Shown piece after piece: positions 9,296-18,281 of a stretch of DNA of 64,000 nucleotides. Positions within the stretch are counted from its first letter, which is position 1. Each line of letters opens with the position of its first letter. Made by a program: the position numbers and the translations under genes. A model generated the notes under the pieces. The model worked only from the letters and a program-made list of their open reading frames with translations, made no database searches and had not been told where the DNA came from. Location of the stretch: the NCBI GenBank assembly GCA_025782575.1, contig JALGYY010000008.1, positions 44,373 through 108,372 of the forward strand, read 5' to 3'. This stretch comes from a bacterium. Lineage in GTDB: Bacteria; Orphanbacterota; Orphanbacteria; Orphanbacterales; Orphanbacteraceae.

Positions 9296-10879
9296 TTAGG
9301 TGTTGACACGAAATACTGTATCGATCACGGTCCCGTCCACCCACTTGATGATGGCGACCGGGTCATCGGCAAGCGACGGCTGTGCCGGCGCTCCCCCCAC
9401 AATCCGCTCTACTTCCTGTTTGATCTCTTCGATCGGCCGGATCGGAAGGCCGCTCCCCTTTACTGAGTTCAGAAGATCCTGGCGCCGTGGATTGATGGCG
9501 ATGCCCCGCTCGGTAACGATCACATCGATCAATTCGCCCGGCCCGCAGAGGGTCGTCACCCTGTCGACGATCACGGGGATTCGGTCTCGAAAAGAGGGAA
9601 TCGCCAGGATCGTACAGTTTGAGAATAGGCAATTCTGCCACCCCCCGATTCCATGGAGAAGCCGACCGTCAGAGTGAGTGACCACATTGGCGCCGAAATC
9701 CAAATCGACTTCAGTCGCTCCCAGTACGACCGCGTCCACCATGCCGGCAAAGTTCCCTTTACCATGGTAGTTGTAACTCGTAAAGGGACTGGTGTTCACG
9801 TGGTTCGTGTTTTCCCGCATCGATCGAACACCATCGAGGTCAAACGTCTGCCCGTCAAGAATGTAATCCGTCAATCCCTCTTCGAGCATCTCCACAAGAT
9901 ACTTCGTGCTTCCCCCGCGAATGAACCGCGCCTTGACGCCCTCCTCTATCATCATCTCTTTCAAATAGATCGCGAACGCAAGCGCCGTTCCCCCGGCGCC
10001 CGCCTGGAATGAAAAGCCGTCCTTCATGATTCCCGCCTCGCGAACGAAGCGAGCCACATAGTCAGCGATGAGCAGGCGGTCAGGACTCTTGGTGATCTGT
10101 GTGGTGCCAGAGATGATCTTCGAAGGATCGCCGATCTGTTCCATCTCTACAACGAAATCCACGTAATTCCCTTGTATCTGCCAGGGAACGCAGGGGAAGG
10201 GGACCAGGTTATCCGTGACGACCACTACCCGCTCCGCATACTGCGAATCGGCAAGGGCGAACCCCAGTAACCCGCACGCGCTGTCGCCGGTTACGCCGTT
10301 GGCGTTTCCAAACGGGTCCGCAGTCGGCGAGGCGATGACAGCGATATCGATCGGAACCTCGCCATCCTGAACCGCCTGATACCGCCCCCCATGGCTCCGC
10401 AAGACGCCGAGTCCGCGCATCTTTCCCCTCGAACAATAATCACCGAGTGGTCCGTTCATGCTTCCTTCGATGTGATGGATCACGCCCGACTCGAGATGTT
10501 TCAACTGATTCTGGTGACAGGGAAAAGAGGCGCTTGGAAACCAGAGGAGGTTTTTTACCCCCAGATCGGCAGCGGCATCGAAGATGGCGTTCGCCACGAG
10601 ATCACCGTTCCGAAAATGATGGTGAGTGGAGATCGTCATCCCGTCTTTCAGTCCGCACTTTTCCAGCGCCGTTCGGAGGTCAGAGACTCGCTTGTCGCCC
10701 CGGAGCGGATAGTCTGCGCAGGATCGAATTCGGGGGGCGGCGCGACGACCCTCCGGTTTGTGGGCACTCACCAGATCGCCGAACTCGTTCTTCCGAAAAC
10801 CACAATAGGGAACCTGGATCTTTCCATTCGCTTCGGTGGGGGCGGGACGACCGGCCACGTTCTTTCTCAGCTCACTCAT
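9296..10879 (-). CDS. citF: Citrate lyase alpha subunit (citrate:acetyl-ACP transferase)
   Basis: 527 residues from the ATG that overlaps the upstream CitDE stop by 8 bases. The sequence follows CitF along its whole length: the N-terminal KIQVPYCGF, DGMTISTHHHFRNGDLVAN, LLWFPSASFPCHQ, GPLGDYCSRGKMRG, DPFGNANGV, KDGFSFQAGAGGTALAFA, FIRGGSTKYLVEM, GATEVDLDFGANVVTHSDG and VTERGIAINPRRQDL. CitF exchanges acetyl for citryl on the acyl carrier. An unusual upstream extension of the frame (about 23 residues, Arg/Pro-rich) would lie within citDE and is not expected to be translated. Partner subunits are fused and lie immediately upstream. Confidence 0.93.
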   Translation of the reverse strand: MSELRKNVAGRPAPTEANGKIQVPYCGFRKNEFGDLVSAHKPEGRRAAPRIRSCADYPLRGDKRVSDLRTALEKCGLKDGMTISTHHHFRNGDLVANAIFDAAADLGVKNLLWFPSASFPCHQNQLKHLESGVIHHIEGSMNGPLGDYCSRGKMRGLGVLRSHGGRYQAVQDGEVPIDIAVIASPTADPFGNANGVTGDSACGLLGFALADSQYAERVVVVTDNLVPFPCVPWQIQGNYVDFVVEMEQIGDPSKIISGTTQITKSPDRLLIADYVARFVREAGIMKDGFSFQAGAGGTALAFAIYLKEMMIEEGVKARFIRGGSTKYLVEMLEEGLTDYILDGQTFDLDGVRSMRENTNHVNTSPFTSYNYHGKGNFAGMVDAVVLGATEVDLDFGANVVTHSDGRLLHGIGGWQNCLFSNCTILAIPSFRDRIPVIVDRVTTLCGPGELIDVIVTERGIAINPRRQDLLNSVKGSGLPIRPIEEIKQEVERIVGGAPAQPSLADDPVAIIKWVDGTVIDTVFRVNT

Positions 10880-12083
10880 CAGCCGATCCCCCGGCGGACG
10901 TTCTGCTCTGGCCGGCGAGCCGCACGGTTCGGAGCGCCCGCTTGACAACAGGCGGATCGATCATTTTGCTCCCGAGACTCACAACGCCGCTCCCGGTCGC
11001 TTCGGCTTTTTCGAACGCGGCGACGATCCGCTTCGCCTTTTCCAGTTCCATCTCGGTCGGAGCAAAAGCCTCATGAACGACTCTGACCTGGCGGGGGTGA
11101 ATACAGCCCATTCCTTCGAAGCCGAGTCCCTTGGATTCGAGCGCATTCAAGCGGAGCCGGTCCATGTCCGCCACATCGGAGAAGACGCTGTCAATCGGAG
11201 CGACACCTGCAGCCCGCGCGGCATTCACCACAGCCGATCGCGCCCACTGTGACTCGCGGCCCTCACTCGTCCGCGGGGCGCCGATGTCAGCCGTATAATC
11301 CTCGAGCCCGATCGTCAGAGCGATCACCGTTGGAGATGCCGTGGCGATTTCGTACGCCCTTTCAATGCCGAGTGCCGTCTCGACGATCGGCATCAGGAAG
11401 ATCTCTCCTTCGAACCCGTGGGCGGCACGGATCCTGTCGATCCGGTCAGCCACACCGTTCACCTGGGAAGCCGACTCGCACTTGGGAATCAAGACGACAT
11501 GCACATTCTCCGGAATGATCGAATCCAGATCGGCATAGCCGTCGGGAATCGGATTGATGCGAACCATTCGTTCAGCGCCATAGAAATCGACCGATCGAAG
11601 GGCGTTTCGAACGACGATCCGGGCGGCGTCCTTCTCGGCGTGGGCGACAGAATCTTCGAGGTCCAGGATGATCGCGTCCGGTTCGTGGAGCCCCGCATTC
11701 GGCGCGAACTTGGGTTCGTTCCCGGGAAGATACAACCTGCTGCGACGGAGCCGGTCACGGGTCGTTTTCCCCCGAGACTGATCGATACGCTCCGGCAGAT
11801 GGGAGCGTTCCAGATCGGGAAGCGCCCTCTTGGCTGCCGTCTCGATGCGCGCAGCCAGAACAAACGGGAGTGCCCCCGCATCTTCGATCCGGAGCGATGC
11901 ATGCTCGATTCCAAGGCTTCGCATAGTCTCTTCGGCCAGTGCTCGGATCGATTCGCCGTACATCGAAGCGACTTTGCTCTCGAGGTCGATCGCGATACCA
12001 CCGGTTACGCCGGATTCGAAAGAAACCCAGCAATCCGACCGGATCTTCGCCCCTCTCCTTCCCGCCTCAGCAGTATGTCCCAT
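10872..12083 (-). CDS. Fused citrate lyase gamma (acyl carrier) and beta subunits, CitD-CitE
   Basis: 403 residues. Residues 1 to about 90 match citrate lyase acyl carrier protein: AGRRGAKIRSDCWVSF corresponds to the CitD site where the prosthetic group is attached to Ser (here about Ser16), followed by GGIAIDLESKVASMYGESIR and DAGALPFVLAARIETAAKRA. Residues about 110-400 are a CitE/HpcH-HpaI aldolase: RSRLYLPGNEPKFAPNA, ILDLEDSVAHAEKDAAR, IFLMPIVETALGIERAYEIA, LTIGLEDYTADIGAPRT and GMGCIHPRQV. So one polypeptide carries the acyl-carrier arm and the citryl-ACP lyase. In the usual operons citD and citE are separate genes. The start chosen is the second of two close ATGs because its AAGGAG spacing is 7 bases. 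No citC, citX or citG (arm synthesis/activation) is visible here. Confidence 0.88.
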   Translation of the reverse strand: MGHTAEAGRRGAKIRSDCWVSFESGVTGGIAIDLESKVASMYGESIRALAEETMRSLGIEHASLRIEDAGALPFVLAARIETAAKRALPDLERSHLPERIDQSRGKTTRDRLRRSRLYLPGNEPKFAPNAGLHEPDAIILDLEDSVAHAEKDAARIVVRNALRSVDFYGAERMVRINPIPDGYADLDSIIPENVHVVLIPKCESASQVNGVADRIDRIRAAHGFEGEIFLMPIVETALGIERAYEIATASPTVIALTIGLEDYTADIGAPRTSEGRESQWARSAVVNAARAAGVAPIDSVFSDVADMDRLRLNALESKGLGFEGMGCIHPRQVRVVHEAFAPTEMELEKAKRIVAAFEKAEATGSGVVSLGSKMIDPPVVKRALRTVRLAGQSRTSAGGSADE

Positions 12084-12150
12084 GCCCATTCTCCTTGCCC
12101 TTGGGTCGAGCGTATCCGGCGCTCATCCGGAGCGCAACCATAAGCGGGCT

Positions 12151-13152
12151 CTACCCGACCTGGAGGACTCCGGCGCCCCTGATCTCGCTTCTCTCGAGCT
12201 TCAGCAGCGCCTCGTTCAACTCCTCGAAGGGGAATACCTCTACTTCCGTTCGTATCGGAATTTCGGCCGCGATCTGGAGCAATTCCCGGCCGTCCCGTCT
12301 TGTGCCGGCCGTCACGCTTCGGAGCGTTCGCTCACCATATAAGTACTTCCCGTAGTCCCATTCCGGAATCTTCGACATATAGATCGACGCGATCGATGCG
12401 GTCCCTCCCCGCCTCAGATGGCCGAGCATGTCCAGAACGAGCGGGCCGGCAGGCGCAAACATGACAGCGCTGTCCAGCCGGACTCCCGGATCGTCATCCG
12501 CACCGCCTGTCCACACCGCTCCGAGCGCCTCTGCAAGTTCCCGATGTTCCCGGCCCCGCGTGAAAACGTAAGGCTTCGCCCCGCGATGTACCGCCACCTG
12601 AATCGCCACATGAGCGGAGGCGCCGAATCCGAACAGGCCGAGACGGTCCCCCGGTTCATACTCGGAGAGCCGAAGCGCCCGGTACCCGATAATCCCGGCA
12701 CATAGGAGCGGAGCGACATGATAGTCATCGAACCGATCAGGCAACACATGAGCAAAAGCGGCCGGGACGACCATTTTCTCCGCGTAGCCTCCGTCCCGGT
12801 GAAAGCCTGTAAAGATCGCGCCCTCACAGAGATTTTCCCGATCACGATTGCAATCGACACAACTGCCGCACGTCTGGTGCAGCCAGGCGACACCGACCCG
12901 CTCCCCGATCTGAAAGCCCCTCACCCCTTCGCCGAGCCTGTCGATCACGCCGACCACCTGATGGCCGGGTATGACGGGCAATCGGGGGAGTTCCAGCTCC
13001 CCTTCCACCGTATGCAGATCGGTATGACAAAGACCGCAGGCCTTCACATGAAGACGGATCTCGCCAGGCTCCGGCCCGGGCTCGGCCACATCCACCAGTT
13101 CGAGAGGCGCTGTCCCGATCGGACCGGGGCGTTTGAGCTGATAAGCGCGCAT
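12151..13152 (-). CDS. Zinc-dependent alcohol dehydrogenase (MDR family)
   Basis: 333 residues. Catalytic zinc ligands appear as ACGLCHTDLHTVEGEL (Cys-x2-Cys-His) and PGHQVVGVIDRLGEGV (His-Gln, with the conserved Gly-His). The structural-zinc motif C-x10-C-x2-C-x7-C is recognisable in QTCGSCVDCNRDRENLC, and GLFGFGASAHVAIQVAV is the NAD(P)-binding site. Close relatives oxidise primary alcohols or reduce aldehydes; the substrate here is unknown. It is the first gene of the minus-strand operon, divergent from the spermidine-synthase-like fusion with 125 bases between the starts. Confidence 0.88.
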   Translation of the reverse strand: MRAYQLKRPGPIGTAPLELVDVAEPGPEPGEIRLHVKACGLCHTDLHTVEGELELPRLPVIPGHQVVGVIDRLGEGVRGFQIGERVGVAWLHQTCGSCVDCNRDRENLCEGAIFTGFHRDGGYAEKMVVPAAFAHVLPDRFDDYHVAPLLCAGIIGYRALRLSEYEPGDRLGLFGFGASAHVAIQVAVHRGAKPYVFTRGREHRELAEALGAVWTGGADDDPGVRLDSAVMFAPAGPLVLDMLGHLRRGGTASIASIYMSKIPEWDYGKYLYGERTLRSVTAGTRRDGRELLQIAAEIPIRTEVEVFPFEELNEALLKLERSEIRGAGVLQVG

Positions 13153-13277
13153 GCCAACAGGTTCGGTCTTTTGGGCCCGCCCGTCAATATCGGTAAAACA
13201 ATAGAATCGGGGATATGCTCCTCACGGTTGCCGCCCATCAGCCGATTCCGTAATATGACGCTGAGGAGGGATCCCGC

Positions 13278-16200
13278 TTGAGTCGCAAAATCATCGGAAT
13301 ACTGTTTTTACTGTCCGGCGCGGCCGGCCTCATTTATCAGGTCGTCTGGAGTCGGTCCCTGACTCTGCTGTTCGGGTCGACCACTCTCGCCGTCAGCACG
13401 GTAATCACGGCATTCATGGCAGGTCTGGGGCTTGGAAGCTGGCTCTTCGGACGCTATGCGGACAGGGTTAAGAAAGCCCTCCCCCTCTATGCCGCTCTCG
13501 AAATCGGGATCGCCGTTCTCGCGATTCTCTTTCCCTTTTTCCTGAAGGTGATTACCCCTCTCTTTTTCGCTTTGAGCAAGACCATCGGTGATTCCTATGT
13601 CCTCTTCCCGCTCGCCCGCTTTGCTCTCTGTTTTGTAGGGCTTCTCTTCCCCACCGTATTGATGGGCGGCACCCTTCCGGCAATGACACGCTTCTTCGTC
13701 AAAGAAAGGGCTACTTTCGGGGGAAACGTAAGCGTTCTCTATGCACTCAACACATTCGGCGCCATGATCGGGTGTTTTACGGCCGGATTCTTCTTGATCC
13801 CCTACCTCGGGATCGACGGGACTGTCGCACTCGCCGTCGGGCTGAACCTGACAGCTGCGATCGGCGCCCTCCTCCTCTCACGGGTCGAAAAAGAACAGAA
13901 GGCGGAACGACCGGAAAACCGAGCAACCGCAATCGACGGTGCAACTGATAGCGGGAGAGCGGGCTCTACCGACGACTCGATCAACCCCGGCATCGTACTT
14001 CTTATTTTTGCCGTGGCCGGATTCACTTCACTCGCCTATGAGGTCCTCTGGACGAGAGCCCTTCTGTTCTTCCTCGGATGGTTCGCGGTGTACGCATTTA
14101 CAATTATTCTGACCACGTTTCTGTTCGGGCTTGCCGTCGGAAGCGCCGCCTATCCTCTCCTGTTTCGGAAGGGGAAAAATCTGCTTCTTGCTTTTGCCGT
14201 CATCGAGATTGTAATCGGCATTTTCGGCGCACTTTCCGTTCCGATTTTTTCAGGCCTGTTCGAGGTGATCCGCTCGCTCGAGGAGTCTCTGCCAAGGGAC
14301 AACTGGTGGCACTTTATTATCGCCAGGGCGGGCGGTAGCTTTGCCGTCATGCTGGTCCCGACATTTCTCATGGGACTCACCTTCCCGCTGGCAAGCGCAA
14401 TCTATGCGCGTGCGGGAAAAGGCTACGGTGCGACGATCGGAAATGTTTACGCATCGAATTCATTGGGCGCGATTCTGGGATCGATGGCAACCGGGTTTCT
14501 GCTGCTCCCCCTGCTCGGTCTCGGGCAGAGCATGGCGCTCATAGCTCTTTTGAATCTACTGCTCGGCGGCTCTATTCTGCTCCTCCGTGCGCGGCGCAGT
14601 CGCTCCAGGGTCCCGGCATTTGCGATGGCGGTCCTCCTGCTCGCAGCCGGTGGGGCCAACTTCGCGTTCTCATCCGATCGCCCGATGGTGTTATCGAGCC
14701 GCCATTTCAAAGATCCCGATCGCCCGATGCGGCTTCTATACTCGAGCGAAGGGGCCACCGCATCGCTTGCCGTCCTCCATGACGTCAACAGTGGCCATGT
14801 TGAGCTGAACATCAATGGCGAGTCGACCGCGTACACGACTTATACGGACATGCAGGTTCATCTCATGCTTTCACACCTGCCTCTCCTCTTTGTGGAGAAC
14901 CCTAAAAAGGTACTCGTAATCGGTTTCGGCCTCGGATCAACGTCGTACGGCGCCACGCTCCATCCCTCGGTCGAAGAGGTACGTTGTATCGAGCTAGTCC
15001 CGAAAGAGGTCGAAACGGCTGAGTTCTTCGAGTCAGTGAATCACGGCGTCCTTCGTTCGCCCAAATTCAAACTGACGATCGATGATGGTCGAAATTTCAT
15101 TTTCAGGACCGAAGAGAAGTTCGACCTGATTTCGTTCAACGCCATTCATCCGAGCCATAGCCCGGCGCTCTACACGGTCGAGTTCTACCGGGAATGTGCG
15201 AAGAAAATGACCGATGCCGGCGCGATCTGCGCCTGGGTGCCGAACAACAGCTTTACAGAGAGACAGTTTCAGATTCTACTGCGGACATTCCAATCCGTTT
15301 TCCCCCACTCCTCGCTCTGGTATGTAAACCCGAATCATCTCGTTCTGATCGGCACCAGGCAGAGACATGCTCTCGACTTCGATGACTTCAGGCGAAGGGT
15401 GGGGCAGGAACCGGTTCGGACGGAACTGGCCAACTACACGATGGAAGATCCCTATCAGCTGCTGGCGTATCACCTGATGGATGAAAAGGACCTCGAGATC
15501 TACACGAGCGGTGTTCCTGTGAATTCCGACTCCAAACCCTATCTGGAATACTCCCGCGAACTGTACACCAGAATCGAAATCATCGATGCGATGCAGTACC
15601 ACCGATCGAGCATACTTCCGTACATGACGATCGCGAACGATTCAGCCGCCGTTGTAGATACGCTGCGGGAATATGAGAAAGCGGCGTATCACCTGCTGGC
15701 CGCCCAGTCGATCTACTGGATCGAATCGAAGGCGCCCGATCTCCCCGGCCGGGTATGGCGAATTGACATTGAACTCGCCGAAGCGATGCGACTGACGCCC
15801 GGGCAACGAAATCTCCTGGCGATCAGCGGCATCCGTGAAACGGATAAAGGAAATCTGTCGAGCCAGTTCGAAAACCGGCCGGATAACACCGAATCACAGC
15901 GAAGGCTTTTGAGGCTCTACAGGCTTCAGGGCGACTGGGATCACGTCCGTGAGACTCTTAACGCTGTTCGTGGCGTTCACACCACATCGACCACTTTGGA
16001 GGGAGCTCTCCTCCACTTCGAAAACGGCGAACTGGAATCGGCGGCGACCGCATTTCGCGCGGTTGCATCCGGCGACTCGCCGGTACTCGGGAACGTGGGC
16101 AGTCAGTATCTTCAGATAACGGATTATGAATTGCGACGTAAGACAGGAGAGTCGCTCAATACCGACGAGATGCTCGCTCTGGCGAACAGTTACTGGACAG

Positions 16201-16751
16201 TGGGCGATCGTGACCGTGGCGAAGTCGTGTTTCAGGAGGCGATTGCACAGTCAACCGGCCTGGCGCTCCCCCTGCTACAATACGGCCAGGCAATGGAAAA
16301 TGCCTATCGGATCGACGAGGCGGCTGAACTTTATAAAGCAGCCCTCGAGCTTCCGATCGCCCGGACCGATCTTAAACAGTTGATCGCCCACTCTCTCGAG
16401 CGGACCAGAATTCAGATCGCCATGCGTGAGAAGCCGAACGAGGTACAATCGATCGAAGTCGGGGATCGAGTCATTCCGATCGATCCCGCTTCCTCGGCAT
16501 TTCGGATGAAGCTGGGGTTGCTTCACATGGAAAGAAGGGATGTCAGCCGGGCTGCGATAGAACTTCGGCTCGCCGTCATGCTCGACGGAAAGAACGTGGA
16601 GGCCCGGCTGAATCTCGGCCGGGCTCTCGCCTTCCGAGGGCTCGAAGACGAGGCGGAAGAAGAGTTCCGCGTCGCCCTGGCGATCGACCCGGATCGAGCG
16701 GACATCAGGCAGGAGATATCGAGACTCCGTCGGACGCGGGTCGAGCAGTAG
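13278..16751 (+). CDS. Membrane/spermidine synthase-like fusion with C-terminal TPR repeats
   Basis: 1157 residues. The start is TTG, preceded by a strong GGAGGG at 7-base spacing. Residues 1 to about 440 hold many hydrophobic segments arranged as an MFS-like/SpeE membrane module (FLLSGAAGLIYQVVWSRSLT, LMGGTLPAMTRFF, MGLTFPLASAIY, ASNSLGAILGS). Residues about 470-760 are a spermidine-synthase-like methyltransferase fold (KVLVIGFGLGSTSYGATLHP, IDDGRNFIFRTEEKFDLI, VEFYRECAKKMTDAG, PVNSDSKPYLEY). Residues about 790-1157 are helical TPR-like repeats ending in a clear one (ARLNLGRALAFRGLEDEAEE). Such fused proteins are widespread in uncultivated lineages; a polyamine product is not established for them. 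Convergent with the PPIase gene with 24 bases between the stops. Confidence 0.82.
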   Translation: MSRKIIGILFLLSGAAGLIYQVVWSRSLTLLFGSTTLAVSTVITAFMAGLGLGSWLFGRYADRVKKALPLYAALEIGIAVLAILFPFFLKVITPLFFALSKTIGDSYVLFPLARFALCFVGLLFPTVLMGGTLPAMTRFFVKERATFGGNVSVLYALNTFGAMIGCFTAGFFLIPYLGIDGTVALAVGLNLTAAIGALLLSRVEKEQKAERPENRATAIDGATDSGRAGSTDDSINPGIVLLIFAVAGFTSLAYEVLWTRALLFFLGWFAVYAFTIILTTFLFGLAVGSAAYPLLFRKGKNLLLAFAVIEIVIGIFGALSVPIFSGLFEVIRSLEESLPRDNWWHFIIARAGGSFAVMLVPTFLMGLTFPLASAIYARAGKGYGATIGNVYASNSLGAILGSMATGFLLLPLLGLGQSMALIALLNLLLGGSILLLRARRSRSRVPAFAMAVLLLAAGGANFAFSSDRPMVLSSRHFKDPDRPMRLLYSSEGATASLAVLHDVNSGHVELNINGESTAYTTYTDMQVHLMLSHLPLLFVENPKKVLVIGFGLGSTSYGATLHPSVEEVRCIELVPKEVETAEFFESVNHGVLRSPKFKLTIDDGRNFIFRTEEKFDLISFNAIHPSHSPALYTVEFYRECAKKMTDAGAICAWVPNNSFTERQFQILLRTFQSVFPHSSLWYVNPNHLVLIGTRQRHALDFDDFRRRVGQEPVRTELANYTMEDPYQLLAYHLMDEKDLEIYTSGVPVNSDSKPYLEYSRELYTRIEIIDAMQYHRSSILPYMTIANDSAAVVDTLREYEKAAYHLLAAQSIYWIESKAPDLPGRVWRIDIELAEAMRLTPGQRNLLAISGIRETDKGNLSSQFENRPDNTESQRRLLRLYRLQGDWDHVRETLNAVRGVHTTSTTLEGALLHFENGELESAATAFRAVASGDSPVLGNVGSQYLQITDYELRRKTGESLNTDEMLALANSYWTVGDRDRGEVVFQEAIAQSTGLALPLLQYGQAMENAYRIDEAAELYKAALELPIARTDLKQLIAHSLERTRIQIAMREKPNEVQSIEVGDRVIPIDPASSAFRMKLGLLHMERRDVSRAAIELRLAVMLDGKNVEARLNLGRALAFRGLEDEAEEEFRVALAIDPDRADIRQEISRLRRTRVEQ

Positions 16752-16775
16752 AGAGAAGACGCACCTCGATCCGAA

Positions 16776-17804
16776 TCAACTATCCATGAATCGGATTTCC
16801 GCCGACTCTTTCAACTTCCGAATATAAGCCTCAACAGCTTCGCTCCGACGTTCTCCCGTAAGCTGAAACGCGATCTGCTCTTCTACGTCGGCAAGAGGAA
16901 TCTTCTTCTCATCCCGGCGATCGGCAATGCGAATCACGTGATAACCGAACTCAGTCTCCACCACCTCGCTGATTTCACCCGGCTGCAGCCGGAACGCGAC
17001 CTCTTCGAACTTCTTCACCATCCGTCCGCTTCCGAACCAGCCGAGGTCTCCCCCATTGGCGCTGCTCGGGCATTTGGATTCCGCTCGCGCGAGTTCCGCA
17101 AAATCAGCCCCGTCGACACACTGCTTCCGGATTCCCTCAATTTTCTCCTTGATCGCCGCTCGCTCTTCATCGGTTGTGTTGGCGTCCACCGTCAAAAGAA
17201 TGTGACTCGCCTGAACTTCCTCGCCCTGAATGAATCGTTCCGCGTTGGTCTCGTAGTATTCGCGACAAACCGCCGGGGTCGCCTCTTCCAGCTCTCCGAT
17301 GTTGTTCTTGAGTAGCTCCTCAATCTGCAGGGACTTCGCCATCTCTTCCTTCAGACTCTCCTCGGTCATTCCCATGCTCGCCAGCTGGCCAAGATAGGTC
17401 TCTTCGTTCGGGAATTGAGCGACATATTCTGCATGCCGTTCGGCGAGCGTTTCATCGCTCACAGTAATCTGCTGGGTTTTGACCGCGTCGTAGAGAAGGA
17501 CGTGAGCAATCAGCCGCTCCATGGCCTGCTGAAGGAGCTGCTCTTTCATCGCCTCCGCCTGAAACGGGGAGATCTGACCACCCCCCAGGCGCTCGAACAG
17601 GCGGGCCACTTCACGATCAATGTCCGCCTGGTTAATCTCGGTTCCGTCTACCGTACAGAGTGCCTCGCCTGGCAGGATGCTCGCCTGAGTATCGGACGAT
17701 GACGTCGCCACCCCGTCCTCTCCCCCGCTTTCACTCCCCTTTCCACAACCGACAACAATCAACAGGGCACAGCCGAACAACGCGGCCAACGTGCGAAACT
17801 TCAT
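16776..17804 (-). CDS. Parvulin-type peptidyl-prolyl isomerase lipoprotein (SurA/PrsA-like)
   Basis: 342 residues. Signal peptide with lipobox (MKFRTLAALFGCALLIVVGC; lipid-modified Cys about 20) then a Ser/Gly-rich linker. A SurA N-terminal-type chaperone region (residues about 45-170) is followed by a parvulin domain (about 195-305): ASHILLTVDANTTDEERAA, ADFAELARAESKCPSSANGG, DLGWFGSGRMVKKFEEVAF, GYHVIRIADRR. It would assist folding of outer-membrane or secreted proteins in the periplasm. A plausible minus-strand promoter lies 90-120 bases upstream. Confidence 0.9.
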   Translation of the reverse strand: MKFRTLAALFGCALLIVVGCGKGSESGGEDGVATSSSDTQASILPGEALCTVDGTEINQADIDREVARLFERLGGGQISPFQAEAMKEQLLQQAMERLIAHVLLYDAVKTQQITVSDETLAERHAEYVAQFPNEETYLGQLASMGMTEESLKEEMAKSLQIEELLKNNIGELEEATPAVCREYYETNAERFIQGEEVQASHILLTVDANTTDEERAAIKEKIEGIRKQCVDGADFAELARAESKCPSSANGGDLGWFGSGRMVKKFEEVAFRLQPGEISEVVETEFGYHVIRIADRRDEKKIPLADVEEQIAFQLTGERRSEAVEAYIRKLKESAEIRFMDS

Positions 17805-17895
17805 TCCGTCCAGTCCTTTCTTCGAGTGGATGCTTTGCGGCCCGGCAGGGGTAAAGAGGACCGCATCTAAGAGAAATCTTCACAACAGACATATA

Positions 17896-17924
17896 ATGTT
17901 AGTAGACCCTCAGTAGCCCGTCAA
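17896..17924 (-). promoter_or_regulatory. Predicted sigma70-type promoter of the PPIase gene
   Basis: On the minus strand TTGACG, a 17-base spacer and TAACAT, followed directly by the AT-rich TATATG. The expected transcript would begin about 85 bases before the PPIase ATG. Seen as a pattern only; no experimental support. Confidence 0.5.
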
Positions 17925-18135
17925 GCAGTCAGATCTGGAGTTTCCCCGTTTTTCAGAAGTTCTTGAGTGACATCCGGTGCGAGGAGTCCGGCGGCTCCGG
18001 TTTGTGACAGAGCAAAACACCTCGACATACTTGATCTACCAAGCATCCCACTCAACCGAACGATCTCTTTACTCCCGAATCATAGCGACCGGTTTCCGGC
18101 TGCCGAATTGGCGAGACGAGGCCGGTGGGCCCCGT

Positions 18136-18207
18136 GAATTCTGGGGACACAATACGCAATTTCCACGCTCGGTACCGGTAGAGATACGTATTGTGTCCCC
18201 AGAATTC
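18136..18207. repeat. REP-like palindrome, copy 1
   Basis: Perfect 21-bp inverted arms (GAATTCTGGGGACACAATACG and its complement) around a 30-base loop. The core TTCTGGGGACACAA also occurs at 43.8 kb and 57.6 kb. Palindromes of this kind (with GGGGACAC) are associated in many genomes with Y1/REP-associated tyrosine transposases (RAYT), but no such gene is in the window. Confidence 0.75.
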
Positions 18208-18281
18208 AGCGGCTCCTCGGGAGGAGGGTCGGCCGGCGTGGAGGAAGGCACCGGTGTGGTAACCCTAGGTCACTGGTGTGA

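Larger units (their letters stand above)
17805..18281. other. 477-base intergenic region
   Basis: It holds the promoter of the PPIase gene and one copy of the GGGGACACAA palindrome. An open frame of about 105 codons on the plus strand spans the palindrome but has low-complexity, arginine-rich content, no recognisable domain and no ribosome-binding site, and I do not regard it as a gene. Confidence 0.5.

Noticed and set aside
9296-13152. Complete citrate fermentation operon
   Set aside because: Alpha, beta and gamma functions are present but citC, citX, citG and a citrate transporter are not seen in the window.
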